Positions 1-11,625 of a stretch of 64,000 bases of DNA are shown here, in pieces. The translations under genes and the position numbers were made by a program. Location: assembly GCF_905404315.1 (NCBI RefSeq), contig NC_066280.1, positions 10,239,001-10,303,000 of the forward strand. Direction: 5' to 3'. Each line of letters opens with the position of its first letter. Position 1 is the stretch's first letter. Below the pieces are notes generated by a model that had not been told where the DNA came from, did no database searches, and saw only the letters and a program-made list of their open reading frames with translations. The DNA comes from Leptidea sinapis. Taxonomy: Eukaryota; Arthropoda; Insecta; Lepidoptera; Pieridae.

Positions 1-292
1 GCAAGACACGCCACAAGTTAGTATAGCATCCCCACCATCTGGATGTGTGGCGGTCTTCCACAGTGCGGTTTTCAAGGAGCTTTCTTCCACGTACTACAAA
101 GCTGTGGAATGAACTTCCTTGTGCGGTGTTTCCCGGACGATACGACATGGGTACCTTCAAAAAAAGTGCGTACACCTTCCTTAAAGGCCGGCAACGCCCC
201 TGTGGTTCCTCTGGTGTTGCAAGAGATTGTGGGCGGCGCTGATCACTTAACAACAGGTTACACTATTCCATAAAAAAAATGTATTTTTCTAT
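1..292 (+). mobile_element. LINE-J 3' end fragment
   Basis: This is the 3' end of the same non-LTR retrotransposon found nearly complete at 59.0-61.6 kb. It runs from the last reverse-transcriptase ORF codons ('ccaccatctggatgtgtggc', 'cacgtactacaaagctgtgg') through the 3' UTR ('gttgcaagagattgtgggcg') to the terminal 'ttccataaaaaaaat' tail. The window starts inside the copy, so its 5' limit is unknown. Short open frames here are remnants of the LINE C-terminus, not host genes. Confidence 0.85.
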
Positions 293-417
293 GTTCCCTA
301 ATAACTCCTAAACTATTCGACCGATCTCAATGAAATCTTTTGTAATAGATTCGTTGAAGCTCAAAGAAGGTTTACATATATATTTTATATGGCAAAACGT
401 TTGCCAGGTCAGCTAGT
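293..417 (+). mobile_element. Non-autonomous Helitron, 3' fragment
   Basis: The segment ends with a GGCAAA-acg-TTTGCC hairpin, a short spacer and CTAG followed by T, which is the Helitron 3' signature. The same ending closes the more complete copy at 30802-31137. The 5' part is missing; the fragment directly abuts the poly-A tail of the LINE-J copy. Confidence 0.6.
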
Positions 418-664
418 ATATAATAATAATAATCACCTTATCAAATGCATATACATATACAAAATTTCATATCAATATTTAAAATCTTTTTTGTTAATTA
501 GGAAATTAGTGTAAGTTCCATCATGCAATAATTATTTCGTTTTTCCATGTTATTGTTATGAAATAATATATAATGTGTATGTATATATATATATATAAAT
601 ATCCAAAGCTCGGAAAAAAACATAATTATTTATCATGGTATTGTTTGCACCTACTGGAATTCAT
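418..664. other. AT-rich spacer, no gene seen
   Basis: AT-rich sequence with a short (TA)n run near 577-596. I see no coding signal or recognisable repeat. Confidence 0.5.
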
Positions 665-962
665 AGAGACGTCGTTCATTGTGTGTCTTCTACTGCATTT
701 ATCACGGGGAGTGTTCAAAAGAGCTGTTTCATCTGATTCTTGCGAATTCCGCCTTCGCACGATACACCACAAATTATGATAACATCCCCACCATCTGGAT
801 GTGTGGCATCCCTATACAGTGCGGTTTCAGGGAACTTTCTACGTGGTAGAAAGTATGTAAACAACCAAACTATGTAATATGCTTCCTTATGCAGTATTTC
901 CAGGATGATACGACATGGGTTCGTTTAAAAAAGTGCTTACACCTTTTGTAAAAGCGCGTACG
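665..962 (+). mobile_element. LINE-J 3' fragment, decayed
   Basis: Recognisable by 'actgcatttatcacggggag', 'ccaccatctggatgtgtggc' and 'gatacgacatgggt', all collinear with the LINE-J C-terminal ORF. It is more diverged than the copy at position 1 and lacks the 3' UTR. Inside it, 'ctttctac gtg gtagaaag' forms a perfect 8-bp hairpin where other copies have only an imperfect palindrome. Confidence 0.8.
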
Positions 963-1600
963 CGTGCGTAAGAAGACGTATTATGATATTAAAAGTTATA
1001 TTTCTTTATTTATTTTATGGCAAAACAATAGACAGAGACACCTGAGGTTCCGAGGAAAATATGGTCTGCTGGGGGCCCACGCTAATCCTCTAGGAACTAT
1101 CTTGAGGTGCTAAAGTGTGTGGAGAATGAATGCGTTACACCGAGTAATTTGATGCGATGCAAATATATCGGTGCCACCTGATGAATGAATGAATATGCGT
1201 GTGTGTTGAATATCAAGCTCCAGTTGTGGCTTCTAGTGGTCTTGAATTAAAATACCTTGTTGCACAAAAGGACTGTATTATGTAATTAGTGAGTTAATAT
1301 AATGCTAGCGTTAATGCATGTGCGCGCGGGTCAAGTTCTTAAGGCGACTGGTTCCGCCGGCAGCCTCGGTGCGAGCGCCGGTTCGCCACGAACGCAAGCA
1401 CTCTCGCCGATGAGACGACAGGAACATATTCCCCGGGTTGAAGTAGTAAGGCTTCAAGAAGTCTCCGATGAAGGCACGGGCAAAGGGCAAAGCATGTTGT
1501 ATGCCCGACAGGAACATGGCACTATGCCGGTGACCGGTGACAGTTGGTTTATTATCCGGCGCGAGAGACAATTGGCAGTAGGTTAGCCAATCACATATCA
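963..1600. other. Unclassified, GC-richer block near 1300-1590
   Basis: Positions 963-1295 show nothing recognisable. From about 1300 to 1590 base composition is noticeably more GC-rich and open frames of 94 codons (+) and 96 codons (-) overlap one another. Neither resembles a family I know. Overlapping frames on both strands and no splice signals argue against a gene; a fragment of an unknown transposable element is more likely. Confidence 0.3.
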
Positions 1601-1904
1601 ATGCGTCTATTGTCTATAGGTATCTCTCTATTACCTACGGAATCTGTAAGCACTATAAATTGACATAAAAAATTACAACGAACAGAATAGTCAATTGCGG
1701 CGCAAACACCTTTCTAAAAGTCATGAAACGCTCCTGTGATTCCTCTGATGCTGAATGTGTGATCTATTGCTATAAATTTTAATTTTTTTATTCCATATTA
1801 CATTTTGGTTTACATTAATTATTCAATGTTTTACTGCTGCCGGAAGTTCCGTACCTTTACAACGTGACATCTTTTTAATTGTTCCCAAAGGAACACGATT
1901 TTTT

Positions 1905-2218
1905 TTAATGAAAATAAGGGACGAGACGAGCAGAACGTTCAGGTAATTGATACGCCCTGCCCATTACAATGCAGTGCCGCTGAAGATTATTGAAATACCC
2001 AAAAATTCTGAGTGGCACTACAACTGCGCTCGTCACCTTGAGACATGAAACTCAAGTTCATTTAAGTTAAGTCTCATTTGCCCAGTAATATTAATAGCTA
2101 CTGCGCCCTTCAGACCGAAACACATTAATACTTACACATTACTGATTCACGGTAGAAATAGGCGCCGTTGCGGTATCCATAATCTAGCTGGCAGCTTGTG
2201 CAAAGGAGCCTCCCACCA
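1905..2218 (-). mobile_element. SINE-A copy (Bm1-like)
   Basis: First of eleven copies of one short interspersed family in this window. On the - strand the order is: head 'gtgggaggctcctttgcac', a middle block with 'ctgggcaaatgagactta' and 'tgacgagcgcagttgtagtg', an inverted pair around 'cagaatttttgggt', then 'gggcagggcgtatcaattac' and a tail 'cttattttcat'. The head and the 'ttaccatcag' near the tail recall the Bombyx Bm1 SINE; that relationship is from memory. No ORF is expected. This copy carries a small local duplication ('aagttcatttaagttaag'). Confidence 0.8.
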
Positions 2219-2950
2219 CTACTACTACGATACCAAATTAACGCGGATGATTTCAGGGGCAAAACCTAGTAATGTTAATATTTCACTAGAAGCATTGACA
2301 TCCTAATTGCGAAACCCCTAATCACCAATGCATAGGGTGGACCGGTGACGTCGCCCACTCGTCGAATCTGTTGACAGAACCCTTCAAGGTTCGTCCTTTT
2401 GGTAATTAGCCGTCGACGGTCGAACATACCCTCGTTGTCTGCGATATACTCGTAACTACGTTGTTGCGACCGTGGCACGGATAGCATCGACATTAATGAG
2501 CGGTGGGTCGAGTGCTTTTTTAGAGCTTGTTTATTATGGGTTCCGTACTATGAACCCTTTTAGCAAGACTGTTCATCCGCGCGTCAATCTATATGTGTAT
2601 ATGCCAGCAACTGTATTTCGTAAACCACTAAAGTTCCGAAAATTCCGTTAATTTTTCTATTTGCTTCCCCGGGGCGTATAATAGTAAGAACGTTCATGGT
2701 CCATGGATGTCGTAAGTAACGACTGAGCACTAACAGATATATTAGATCGTTAGTAATCTTCTCTCCTTCCAGCCTAGTGAGCAGGTGGTCCGAGGTTCCA
2801 GCCTCCTTACGAGATGCCCCGCGCCTGTGAGCTACATTTTCGGCCTCCAAGGCCCCCGCCCAGCTGTAAAAGCCTTTAGGGCTATCAGCACAGAGGAGGT
2901 TTTTAGTCGGTAGGGGGTGTTTACAACCGAGCCCGACATTCTTCAATACA
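2219..2950 (-). mobile_element. Unclassified transposon-like block
   Basis: GC-richer than its surroundings. On the - strand two open frames (72 and 120 codons; the longer at 2584-2946) read through. The longer contains 'SRYLRHPWTMNVLTIIRPGE' and starts near 'gtcgggctcggttgtaaaca'. Such phrases remind me of anonymous repeat-derived proteins in Lepidoptera, possibly a LINE 5' region, but I cannot name the family. There is no splice-site context and a SINE-A copy abuts it. Confidence 0.35.
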
Positions 2951-3063
2951 TAAATGTATTTTACTTCTCACGAAAAAAAAAAGCGACTCAGAGAAGTGCT
3001 ATACATACGTATATATATACTATACAGTAGAGTCACGCTTTTACGACGACAACAGCCGTTTAT

Positions 3064-3324
3064 CAGTGGGAGGCTCCTTTGCACAGGATGCCGTCTAGAT
3101 TATTGGCTCACCAACGCGGGCGCCACAAGGGCACCGTAGCTAGTGAAATTACTGGGCAAATGAGACGTAACAAGTCGTCAAGACGTAAGACGTCTTAAGG
3201 TGACGAGCGCAATTGTAGTGCCGCTCTGAATATATGGATTTTTCAAGAAACCTAAGCGGCATTGGCAGGGCGTATCAATTAGCATCAGCTAAACGTCCTA
3301 CTCGTTTCGTTTCTTATTTTCATA
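3064..3324 (+). mobile_element. SINE-A copy
   Basis: Starts 'gtgggaggctcctttgcaca' and ends 'cttattttcat'. It lacks the block that normally carries 'gaagcagtaatgtgtaag', and a short insertion or tandem slip 'gtcgtcaagacgtaagacgt' sits in its middle. Confidence 0.8.
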
Positions 3325-3459
3325 AACACGTGTTTGCGTATTCTTTAAGGTTGTCAGTCTACGGCAAATGTAGTTGTATCGGTTGAATGCTTCAATGATA
3401 TTAATTTTATACAGATGAACCAATGGATTACTATCCAAATATTATGTCCGTTAAAATTT

Positions 3460-3625
3460 GTCTTCAACCAATTCGATATAGTCTCGTGCCTGAATTTATC
3501 GAGTCGACATCTCCTGAGGATGCCTACTATGTGAGACAAGTTTCGAAAATACTAAAGTCAAATTTTAGCAGAATTAACACTCAAGAAAACTCATTACATT
3601 TGGATAATTTTTTTCAAAGTCTATT
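3460..3625 (+). repeat. FB-M repeat, decayed copy
   Basis: Shares 'cgacatctcctgaggatgcc' and 'agaattaacactcaagaaaa' with the copies at 12240-12480 and 15290-15432. It is too diverged to keep the long inverted arms seen at 12240. The open frames through it (76 and 61 codons) are chance. Confidence 0.5.
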
Positions 3626-3911
3626 AAAATATATATATGTGCCTTTATATTGACTTTTTGCCATCTTTTAGATAATGTGAATCATTTCACTATCTAAAAA
3701 AAGACAGGATCACCGTTGGTGTAAGTATTTTAGGACTTCTGAACAAAAAACGCGATAAATAGTTTCCTCAGCTGCTCCTGATGTTAACAATGCCTTAAGA
3801 ATTCTGAACAGATGGAAATCAAAGGGTGCAAAGTCAGGCTATATGGCGGATACATCAACATAAGCTTGCATATTTTAATTAAGGAAATGACCCGCCCCAC
3901 CACGTTGACAC

Positions 3912-4153
3912 TATTTTTTTTAGGAAATTTCGGGACGAGATGATCAGGAGGTTCAGCTTTGAAATGCCCAAAAATTGTGAGTGGCACTACAATTGCGCTC
4001 GTTTCCTTGAGACATAAGATGTTAAGTCTCATTTGCCCAGTAACTATCTACGGTTCCCTTCAGACCGAAACACAATAAGTTTACTGACTATTACTGCTTC
4101 ACGGCAGAAATAGGCGCCGTTGCACAGGGGTGCAAAAGGAGCCTCCCACAGGT
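3912..4153 (-). mobile_element. SINE-A copy
   Basis: Collinear with the family on the - strand, from 'tgtgggaggctccttttgca' at its right end to 'ctcgtcccgaaatttcc' at its left end, with internal deletions around the inverted pair and near the head. Confidence 0.8.
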
Positions 4154-5214
4154 AATGACATTTAAGAAAGCATGACGAAACTTACTTCAAGAACTAACCA
4201 AATAAGAAACAACAATATGTTTAATTACTGTAAATACGTGCAAGCCTTGGCAAATCAGACCCACAAAAGACCACTATATAAATAAAGAAACTACCAACAA
4301 TAAACCTTCAAAAAATCCTTCAGGCTTCACTTCTTTGTATTCCCAATTTCCTTCCTGAATCATTAATAACTCTTTTCTTTATCACAAAAAATTGTATTGT
4401 TCCGAAATCGTATGAGTGTAAAGTATACCGGTCGCACACAAGCGAATACTTCTCTCATACTCTTAGATGACGAAGTGTCCTTCACCGCAGGTTTCCTTTA
4501 CCGAGTACATTTCAAAAGCGCGCCATTTTCTTACAAAAACTCTGAATCCAAATAAAGTTTAAAATCGCCTGGCAAGCAAGGAAGAATTTCAGGCGTGCTA
4601 CGCCTGCGCGACGAGCCGCCATCTTCAAAATGACACGCACACATGCACAAGTAATCATGTACATATACGAAAAATTGTATCAACATGAAGCAAGGTTGGG
4701 AAAGTGTAGTGTAGTGTTGTTTGTGTGTGTGTGTACCTCTACGTTGTTTGTTTTATGTGAGAGTCGGATGCTGTAAGGGCTTCATCATAATGATTTCTTA
4801 ATTTAACATTTTTTAATATTCATAATAACAATAACAAAAACTTCAATAATACGCCTTTGTTCTCTTTCACGTCAAATCACGTCTTTTGCGTTTGTGCTGA
4901 TAATCTTTTTTAGAATAAGTTTAAGTATTTTCTGCATCCGGTCGTTTTCTTTTTTTTTTAGCATACGATAAATATAACTAACGAGAAAACAAAAGCATTC
5001 TCGTTTATTTTATTCATTAGAAATAAATTTCCGCTAAGGATAACTAATTCAATCACACTATTGATAATATAAGTGATATAATTTGTATGTACCTACGAAT
5101 ACGTAAAATCGTCCCCAATAAAGGGAAAGTCAACAAACCAACGGTCCAGGTAAATTCAAGGCAGGAACCCGAACATAAGCATTCACAGAATTAATTCGCA
5201 AATAGTTGGATCTG
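4154..5214. other. Low-repeat DNA upstream of candidate promoter
   Basis: I recognise no repeat family in this kilobase. It contains a short GT run (about 4717-4732) and a somewhat GC-richer patch at 4590-4630. As the least repetitive stretch in the left half, lying just upstream of the candidate start site, it could hold regulatory sequence; nothing specific can be named. Confidence 0.35.
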
Positions 5215-5408
5215 GACGAAGCTCAACCTCTGACCTGACCCGGCTCGCACGGCGCACCGCAGTCAGTCGCCGCAGCCGAACTCTCAGTCAGTCAGTCGCC
5301 AGACGCCTCGCAGGGCGCACATCCGCGACCTCGGCTCTGCCTACAGGACCACATCTGTGCTGCCAACTCCAACTGGGTACGTAATTAGGGTTACCGCGGC
5401 GCGGACAG
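5215..5408 (+). promoter_or_regulatory. Candidate promoter / non-coding first exon
   Basis: An isolated GC-rich block in AT-rich DNA. It contains three or more TCAGTC motifs (first at 5263-5268, then a run from 5284), which match the arthropod initiator consensus TCAGT. It has no ATG-started reading frame of note. Two possible splice donors follow: G|GTACGT after 5376 and CAG|GTGAAG after 5408. The nearest supported downstream acceptor on this strand is at 27785, so this may be the first exon of the Dscam-like gene, with a first intron of about 22.4 kb. It could instead belong to an unrelated gene. No TATA box is evident, as is usual for initiator-driven insect promoters. Confidence 0.4.
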
Positions 5409-5954
5409 GTGAAGGCCCCGTGGAGTGCTCCGTTCATTAAATTTCAGACGTTGGTGTTAGTGAGCCGCGAAACTAACAAGATGAAAAATTTTGTTAATCA
5501 GCTGATTGGATTTCATCGATTGCTTCCTAAGGATTTCATCAAAATATTAGAAGATATTCAATCCATTTTTATTAACTTAAGAGCGATCTAATGTGTTAAT
5601 AAGAAAAATTTGTGCAATTTCTGGTAAAATGCCGGCATCATAATATTTTCTTTATTTTATCTTGTTGGTCGGAAAAATCGCAAAGTGTTTACCTATATTA
5701 TATAGTTCAAGATTATTTTAAGAGGTGGCTTATTTGGCACTTTGGATCAATAATTTAACATTGTCGATAAAATATCACTGAGACTTAGCTCACTTTTGGT
5801 AAACCTGTGTAAGACAAAAACAATACAAAATCCAGAGACTTGATTCTATTCTGGCCTAAAATAATGTTTGTTGCATATTGTCAAACTGTAGTACTAATTT
5901 TGGAATATTCATAATATTTTCAATCTTAATTTATATTTTGATGGTAATTTTTAT

Positions 5955-6270
5955 TTTCTATGAAAATAAGGGACGAGACAAGCAGGACGTTCAGCTGATG
6001 GTAATTGATCCGCCTTGCCCATTACAATGCAGTGCCGCTCAGGATTTTTGAAAAACCAAAAAATTCTGAGCGGCTCTATAGTTGGCTCGTCACCTTGAGA
6101 CGATAGATGTTAAGTCTCATTTGCCCAGTAATTTCACTAGCTACGGCGCCCTTCAGACCGAAATACAGTAATGTTTACACATTACTGCTTCACACCAGAA
6201 ATAGGCAACGTAGTTGTATAATCTAACCATAATCAAACCGGCATCCTGTGCAAAGGAGCCTCCCATTGGT
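5955..6270 (-). mobile_element. SINE-A copy
   Basis: A nearly complete copy. The + strand shows 'gaaaataagggacgagacaa' at its left (3') end and 'gtgcaaaggagcctcccatt' at its right (5') end; the middle blocks are in family order. Confidence 0.85.
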
Positions 6271-6904
6271 AAATTACCATTTGGACGAAAAGTATATTTA
6301 GCTGGAGCTTTTTTTATCAAAATTTCCCTAGTATAGAAATGTTTTTACGTTATTGTATTAATAGCCAAAAATAAACATAGAAATTATATTATAATATGAA
6401 CAATATTATATTTTGTGTTAGATGACGGTTGAAGCTAAGATGAAATTATCTAAATAATAAATAATACCTTTTTGCTTCTTGTTAAAAACAACATCACTTC
6501 GGTTTACGTTGTCTAGGGAAGAGGTTCCTAGATCAACTTAACAGTTGAGAATTTTTGAAAAAAGTAATAAACTTTTAGATCTTCACCTCATGTATGTCAC
6601 ACACTTTATAAACTTTAAGCCGGCTTAAGCACCCTCACCTGTAGCTATTGATCGACAGACCCTTAAAGTGTAAATAAAGTTTTATGTTAAGCATTATTTG
6701 TTTTTGATTCCGGAAGGTAAAGGTATTTTGTTTTACAACACACTAACAAACTTTCACGTTCTGTTCCTCCATAAACTTGTCAAAGTAAAAAACAAGTTAT
6801 AAAATGCTTTCAAAGAAATCAGAACTTCCGATATTTCTTCGATAATGTGTATCTTTTATGTTTATATCATTGTATTTTGTATTGTGTGTCTATTTTATCA
6901 TTTT
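6271..6904. other. AT-rich spacer, no gene seen
   Basis: No recognisable coding sequence or repeat family. All reading frames are short. Confidence 0.5.
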
Positions 6905-7100
6905 ATTTCTTTAGTAGGCCCCCTTCTTCTTCCATTCGTCGTTATTATTTGCTATGTGGTATGGTACTCCTTGGTTATTAACTAGCTTGTCCCCCCACCT
7001 GTAACGTGGTCTTCCTCTAGTTGTTAATTTTTTTACTTGCCATTTTGCTGCTTTTCTAATTATTCTTATTGAGTCTTCTAGTTTAACTCTTTTGTCGAAT
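6905..7100 (-). mobile_element. RTE-like LINE C-terminal fragment
   Basis: On the - strand the translation includes 'TTRGRPRYRWGDKLVNNQGV', which follows the 'RGRP..RW.D.L....G..W' pattern of the extreme C-terminus of RTE-type reverse transcriptases. The rest of the element is absent and the frame is broken. Confidence 0.55.
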
Positions 7101-7267
7101 TACGAAGAATGACTTCGTTATTTTGTCTTTTAGCCTAATATTTAGTGTGTTTTATAAATAAACGCGAAGTAATGTTATTCCAATTTTAAAACTTTTTGTC
7201 TTAAACCTTTTTCTCTACAGAATTACATAACAAGGAAAAGTAATTTTAAACTTCGAGTAATTTTTTA

Positions 7268-7488
7268 CCAGTGGGAGGCTCCTTTGCACTGGTTGCCGGC
7301 TAGAAAGGGCGCCGTAACAAGTGAAATTTCTGGGCAAAAGAGACTTAACATCTTATGTCTCAAGGTGACGAACGCAATTGTGGTGCCGCTCAGAATATTT
7401 GGTGTTTCTTACGAATCAGGCAGGGCGTATCAATTACCATCAACTGAACGTCCTGCACGTCTTGTCTCTTATTTTCATTAAAAAAAAC
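7268..7488 (+). mobile_element. SINE-A copy, internally deleted
   Basis: Begins 'agtgggaggctcctttgcac' and ends 'cttattttcattaaaaaaaa'. The block between 'ggctaga' and 'gggcgccgtaac' is missing, and part of the inverted pair is gone. Confidence 0.8.
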
Positions 7489-8284
7489 TTAACATTGCGT
7501 TTATTAAGAAGACAGAGAAGTTAGAAGAAATATTTCGCACAGATTGCTTGAAATAAGGGAAAGCGTACAATATCTCCTCCAATAAAAGATATAGTCTTAG
7601 ATAACACAGTACTTATATTATACTGTACTATTTAAGCCGTTAAGTGACGAATCTTATGATGAGTATGATCGTTGATGGGGGAGTCACCAACACATAAACA
7701 AGGTGAAACCACTAACCTGATATAAAATATAGCACTAAAAATTAACCCCTTGAATTTTGATGATATGTGAAGGATTTGTGTTAATGTTCTTAAATATTAT
7801 GCGACCATATTCAAACTCAACAATGTCATATAACATATTCTTATCTAGATAGATTCTCATCTACCTCCTTACATTCCGCCCTCCACTTAAGTTAATTAAA
7901 ACATCTGGTATCTACGTAACGAGAACTACTACCTGATACGGTCATTACATTTTCGCTAATCAAATTTCCAAACTTGTTCTCGTATTCATATTAATATAAT
8001 TATTAAGGAGTCTCTTTACGTTTATTTTTTACTTGTTTTGTTGGTACTTCAAAATCAGATTCTTCAAAATCAATTAATTTTAATAAAGCTATATAAAAGA
8101 TTAAGAACACAGTATTATTACTAACCAAACAATTATGGTAAATATTTATGTTATTATTATCAACCGAACGAGTATACCATTTATATTCGAACCAAAATAT
8201 AAGGATGGTGCAGGATACCAATCTCCACAACTAACGGGTAACGCAACGGATGTAATCGTAAATCAACAGCCATAAACCTTTAAT
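7489..8284. other. AT-rich spacer, no gene seen
   Basis: No recognisable repeat family or gene. A 75-codon open frame at 8003-8230 (-) is lysine- and asparagine-rich low-complexity sequence with no family resemblance. Confidence 0.45.
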
Positions 8285-9360
8285 TTATTAAGGAAATCTA
8301 CTTATGTCTAATATATTTTGTGCTGACGTTATTTATACAGATTTTCATAAGGCATTTTATACAATTTAAAGAACAGTATCTGATTAAGCTTTCAAGGCAT
8401 GGAATATAATATGGAACTGTTCTTGAATGGCTTAGATCATATCTAGCCGCACGTGCAGAATAGAGGTAAGCGGTTTTACATCTTCATGCTTTGAGGCGAC
8501 GTCCGGTGTTCCACAGGGATCTCATTTAGGACCCTTTCTCTTTAATATTTTCATAAGTGACATTGGTGAATGCTTTTTGAATTTATATATTATTTATTTG
8601 CTGACGACTTGAAATTTTGACCAATAAAATCTCTTCACAAAATGTTAGTACAAGATTTTATTTTATTAAAATTATACTAAATACCTCAAAATATGTGGTA
8701 ATGAAGTTCTCATGACAAAAAAAATATTTGAATACTATGTATAACATCCATGGGACCTTATTAATTCAAGTGGACTATATTCGCGATTTACGCGTAACAT
8801 TAGACTGAGAGCTAAAATTAAATATGCACATAGACACCATCACTAACAAAGCATTAAAGACTTATGTTTTGTCATAAGGAATTGCATATAATTTCAATAG
8901 TTTCAAGCGAAGATAAATTTTTAATGCATTTTTTCAAAGTATTTTGGAGTGTTGTTTTATTGTACGATGTCCACAGTACCAAAACTATGCAATAATACAT
9001 CGGAAAAAATCCGAAAACAATTTATAAGGCATCTTTCTTAACAATCCAATCTATGCAATACATGAGAAAACTATCCCGAACACTTCTGATAGGAGGAATA
9101 TAATATGGGATTGTCTCTTTTATATAAAATTCTTAATATTATATTATTATCTCGTTAATCAATGTATTCGCTCCCTCGAGACTTCTGAAAAAATCAGCAG
9201 ACACTATACATTTTTTAACAAAAACGGCAAAATCTAACTTAGATCACTTTCATGCTCTTAATAGAAATTTTCGCTCTTACACTAAGCCTTCCGCAGGTTG
9301 TTCAGTAAAGACATTTTTATTTAATGATAAGTTCGGCTTTTGGGAATAAACATCGGAAAT
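8285..9360 (+). pseudogene. Fossil non-LTR reverse transcriptase
   Basis: Conceptual translation with several frame changes gives, in order, a palm-motif-A-like 'IYTDFHKAF', 'EWLRSYLAA', the motif-B hallmark 'TSGVPQGSHLGPFLFNIFIS' and a decayed motif C near 8600 ('LLTT' where 'YADD' is expected). Downstream come thumb-like 'ITNKALKTYGFV', a 'SEKIRKQFIRHL' stretch and a C-terminal 'FRSYTKPSAG'. This is a CR1/Jockey-type ORF2 remnant, much older than LINE-J. Stop codons and frameshifts throughout show that it is dead. Confidence 0.75.
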
Positions 9361-10904
9361 TTGTATGTTGCTAGACAGGAAAATAATTTGCTGTTCAAAA
9401 AAATATAAGTTGGTAAAATATTTTTTTTTTTCATTTTAACTTCACCTTATAGAAACTAAATTATATTATTTACTACCTGAAAGATATTGCAACGTCCGAC
9501 CAATGACAGCTGGCAGGTAGCGAAACGTCCGATGACGCGATTAAGATTATCCGACGGCGAGCGCGAGATTCATCATTATTAAAAGCGATATAATTACATA
9601 AAAACAACGTGTAAAATCATAAATTATGTTTTTGAACCCAAGTTATTTAAATAAAAGGTTAAAAATCGAGATTATAGGTAGAAATGTGATAAAATTTTCA
9701 TTATATTAAGTTTTTATGTAAAATATTAGCGCGCAAATTAATAAAACTTGATTATTATTGAAATAGACTATATAACCTATTTTTTGATATTAATATGTCA
9801 TTACTTCGACTTACGGGATTGTTGCATTAAACTAAAATAAAGCACCCATTCTTAGTATATACCTACAATTTATCTGCGGAATGCACAAGTAAAACGTGAA
9901 ATACTTGGTTGTCTCAATACATCCAGATTGTTGAATATTATAAACATTATGTTTTTGATATTTTGTCCCTATTACAAGCAATGATTTACTGTTAATTAAT
10001 TGGATTATAATAAAAATTTGATATTTAAACCAAATCGATAAGTTATAACTTGTCGATTTAATGTCGTAAGAAGAATTTTATATGTAATTTGTAGATAAAA
10101 TCGGAAACTAGATATCATGAGGGTTAATTTCATATATAAAATATAATACGTAATTAAAATATTACACTTACGTGATACACAAAACAATAACAAAACACTT
10201 GACACTACCAAAACAAACAAATGACAATTCCCCCCGCAAAGCGATTTTCAATAAATTATTTCTTTTAATTTTTGCTCGGTTACTTGATATTTAAAGATAA
10301 GCCTATTACAATTACTTACCATAGAGTCTTAAAAAATCGTATTTGACTAGCTTATTCACTCATACTACAGATTATAACACAAAATAAATACGCAAGTCGA
10401 CTGGGCCACTCTGGTTGCCTGGACGTTTGACTGTCTAAAGAAAAAAGCCGCTCTAGTTGCGCGGACGTTTCAGTAGATCAAACGTTGTATTGCCATATAA
10501 AGGAATATAAATAAAACAATCGTTAAAATGTTTGGGGTGTAAAAAATGGATGACGACCGAGTCTCAGCCCTACCTGATATACACATAAATGTTTAAACAA
10601 ATTGGTTTAGCCGTTGGAGGAGTTTGGTAACAAACACCGGGTTACGAGAATTTTATATATATTATGATTGTATTTCTTAGTATTCTTACGACCCACAACT
10701 CAAATTTAAATTTATATATAGGTATGTAATATTTGTTGAGGTCTTTGCTTTTAAGATTTATTTATAAAGATATTTTATGTAATTAGTTAGTGATTATTAC
10801 ATTAGTGATTTTGATAAATAATTAAATAAATCTAGCCATCCATCGGTTAGTTTACTCGTTAGTGGTACCAGGTAGAGCGCCAGAAACTGTGGAGGGACAC
10901 AACA
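9361..10904. other. AT-rich DNA with two small GC patches
   Basis: Mostly AT-rich and without coding signal. Two short GC-richer patches (9488-9570 and 10395-10480) share the words 'ggacgttt' and 'aacgtccgac', so they may be pieces of one diverged repeat. An open frame of 71 codons at 10005-10220 (-) is hydrophobic low-complexity sequence and not convincing. Confidence 0.35.
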
Positions 10905-11045
10905 AATTCAAATTCAAATATTTTTATTCAAAATAGAATGTGACATCAATTATTGAAAGTCAAAAACTACCACCCATTCCAAAATGAATGCCTCAGACCT
11001 GAGAAGAATGGGCGCTACAAACTCGGTGAACAAATCCCTTAACTT
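10905..11045 (-). mobile_element. LINE 3' tail (ttgaa-ending family)
   Basis: On the - strand it reads 'cattcttctcaggtctgagg', then 'gggtggtagtttttgacttt', and ends in 'aataaaaatatttgaatttg' with a short (TTTGAA)n tail. Related copies lie at 23895-24290 and 49990-50330. Tandem-repeat tails of this kind are typical of CR1/L2-group elements rather than poly-A LINEs. Confidence 0.65.
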
Positions 11046-11219
11046 CCATAAATTTTAGGAAATAAATAAATTTCATAATGTTTTGGTGTGTGAAGAGTCG
11101 TAGTGGGTGAGTAAAATCACTTGAAATAATAAAAAATGTTTAACCAGTTTATCTTTGCGGTCATCATTGTGATACGGATAAAATTGATCTTTTTTACTCC
11201 GGTATTCAATTAAAGCAGA

Positions 11220-11625
11220 CTTGTGTAAAAGGCATAAAAGGCATTTATTTTCTCAAAATTGATTCCTTTAGAATTATTTTTGATGTCTTTCTAATAACTA
11301 CTAGATACTACTACCGCTTCGGAAACAAATGGCGCTCTGAGAGAGAAGAAGCGGCACAAGAAACTCTCCCAGCATTCTTTTTTTGCGCTCTTTTCAATAA
11401 ACATATAAAATATTGTACAGTAATTTCTATCGCTATAAAATAATCACAATCTGATCCCAGGCTGTCCGATCATTTAGATATTCAGCCGTGGAGTAATTGA
11501 ATTTACGACAGAGCCATTTTTGTGGCTGGGACTTTATCATAGAAGTGTATACATTTACCATTAAAGCTATTATGTATCTTATGAAGCCTACTAGAATTAG
11601 TTACAAGCAATCTCTTATTTCCTCC
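11220..11625 (-). mobile_element. LINE ORF2 C-terminus plus 3' UTR
   Basis: Antisense partner of the copy at 28325-28845; both share 'cccagcattctttttttgcg' in the UTR and the protein ending at an '..NDRTAWD'-like motif. Here the ORF is interrupted near 11510-11525, where the stretch covering 'FKCFIKKWL' in the sister copy is shortened. Confidence 0.75.

Noticed and set aside
1302..1601. Gene on either strand (94 and 96 codons)
   Set aside because: The frames overlap on opposite strands, lack recognisable domains and splice context.
5409..5591. 60-codon frame immediately after the candidate promoter
   Set aside because: AT-rich, overlaps a possible splice donor, and shows no domain or signal peptide. 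Chance frame more likely.
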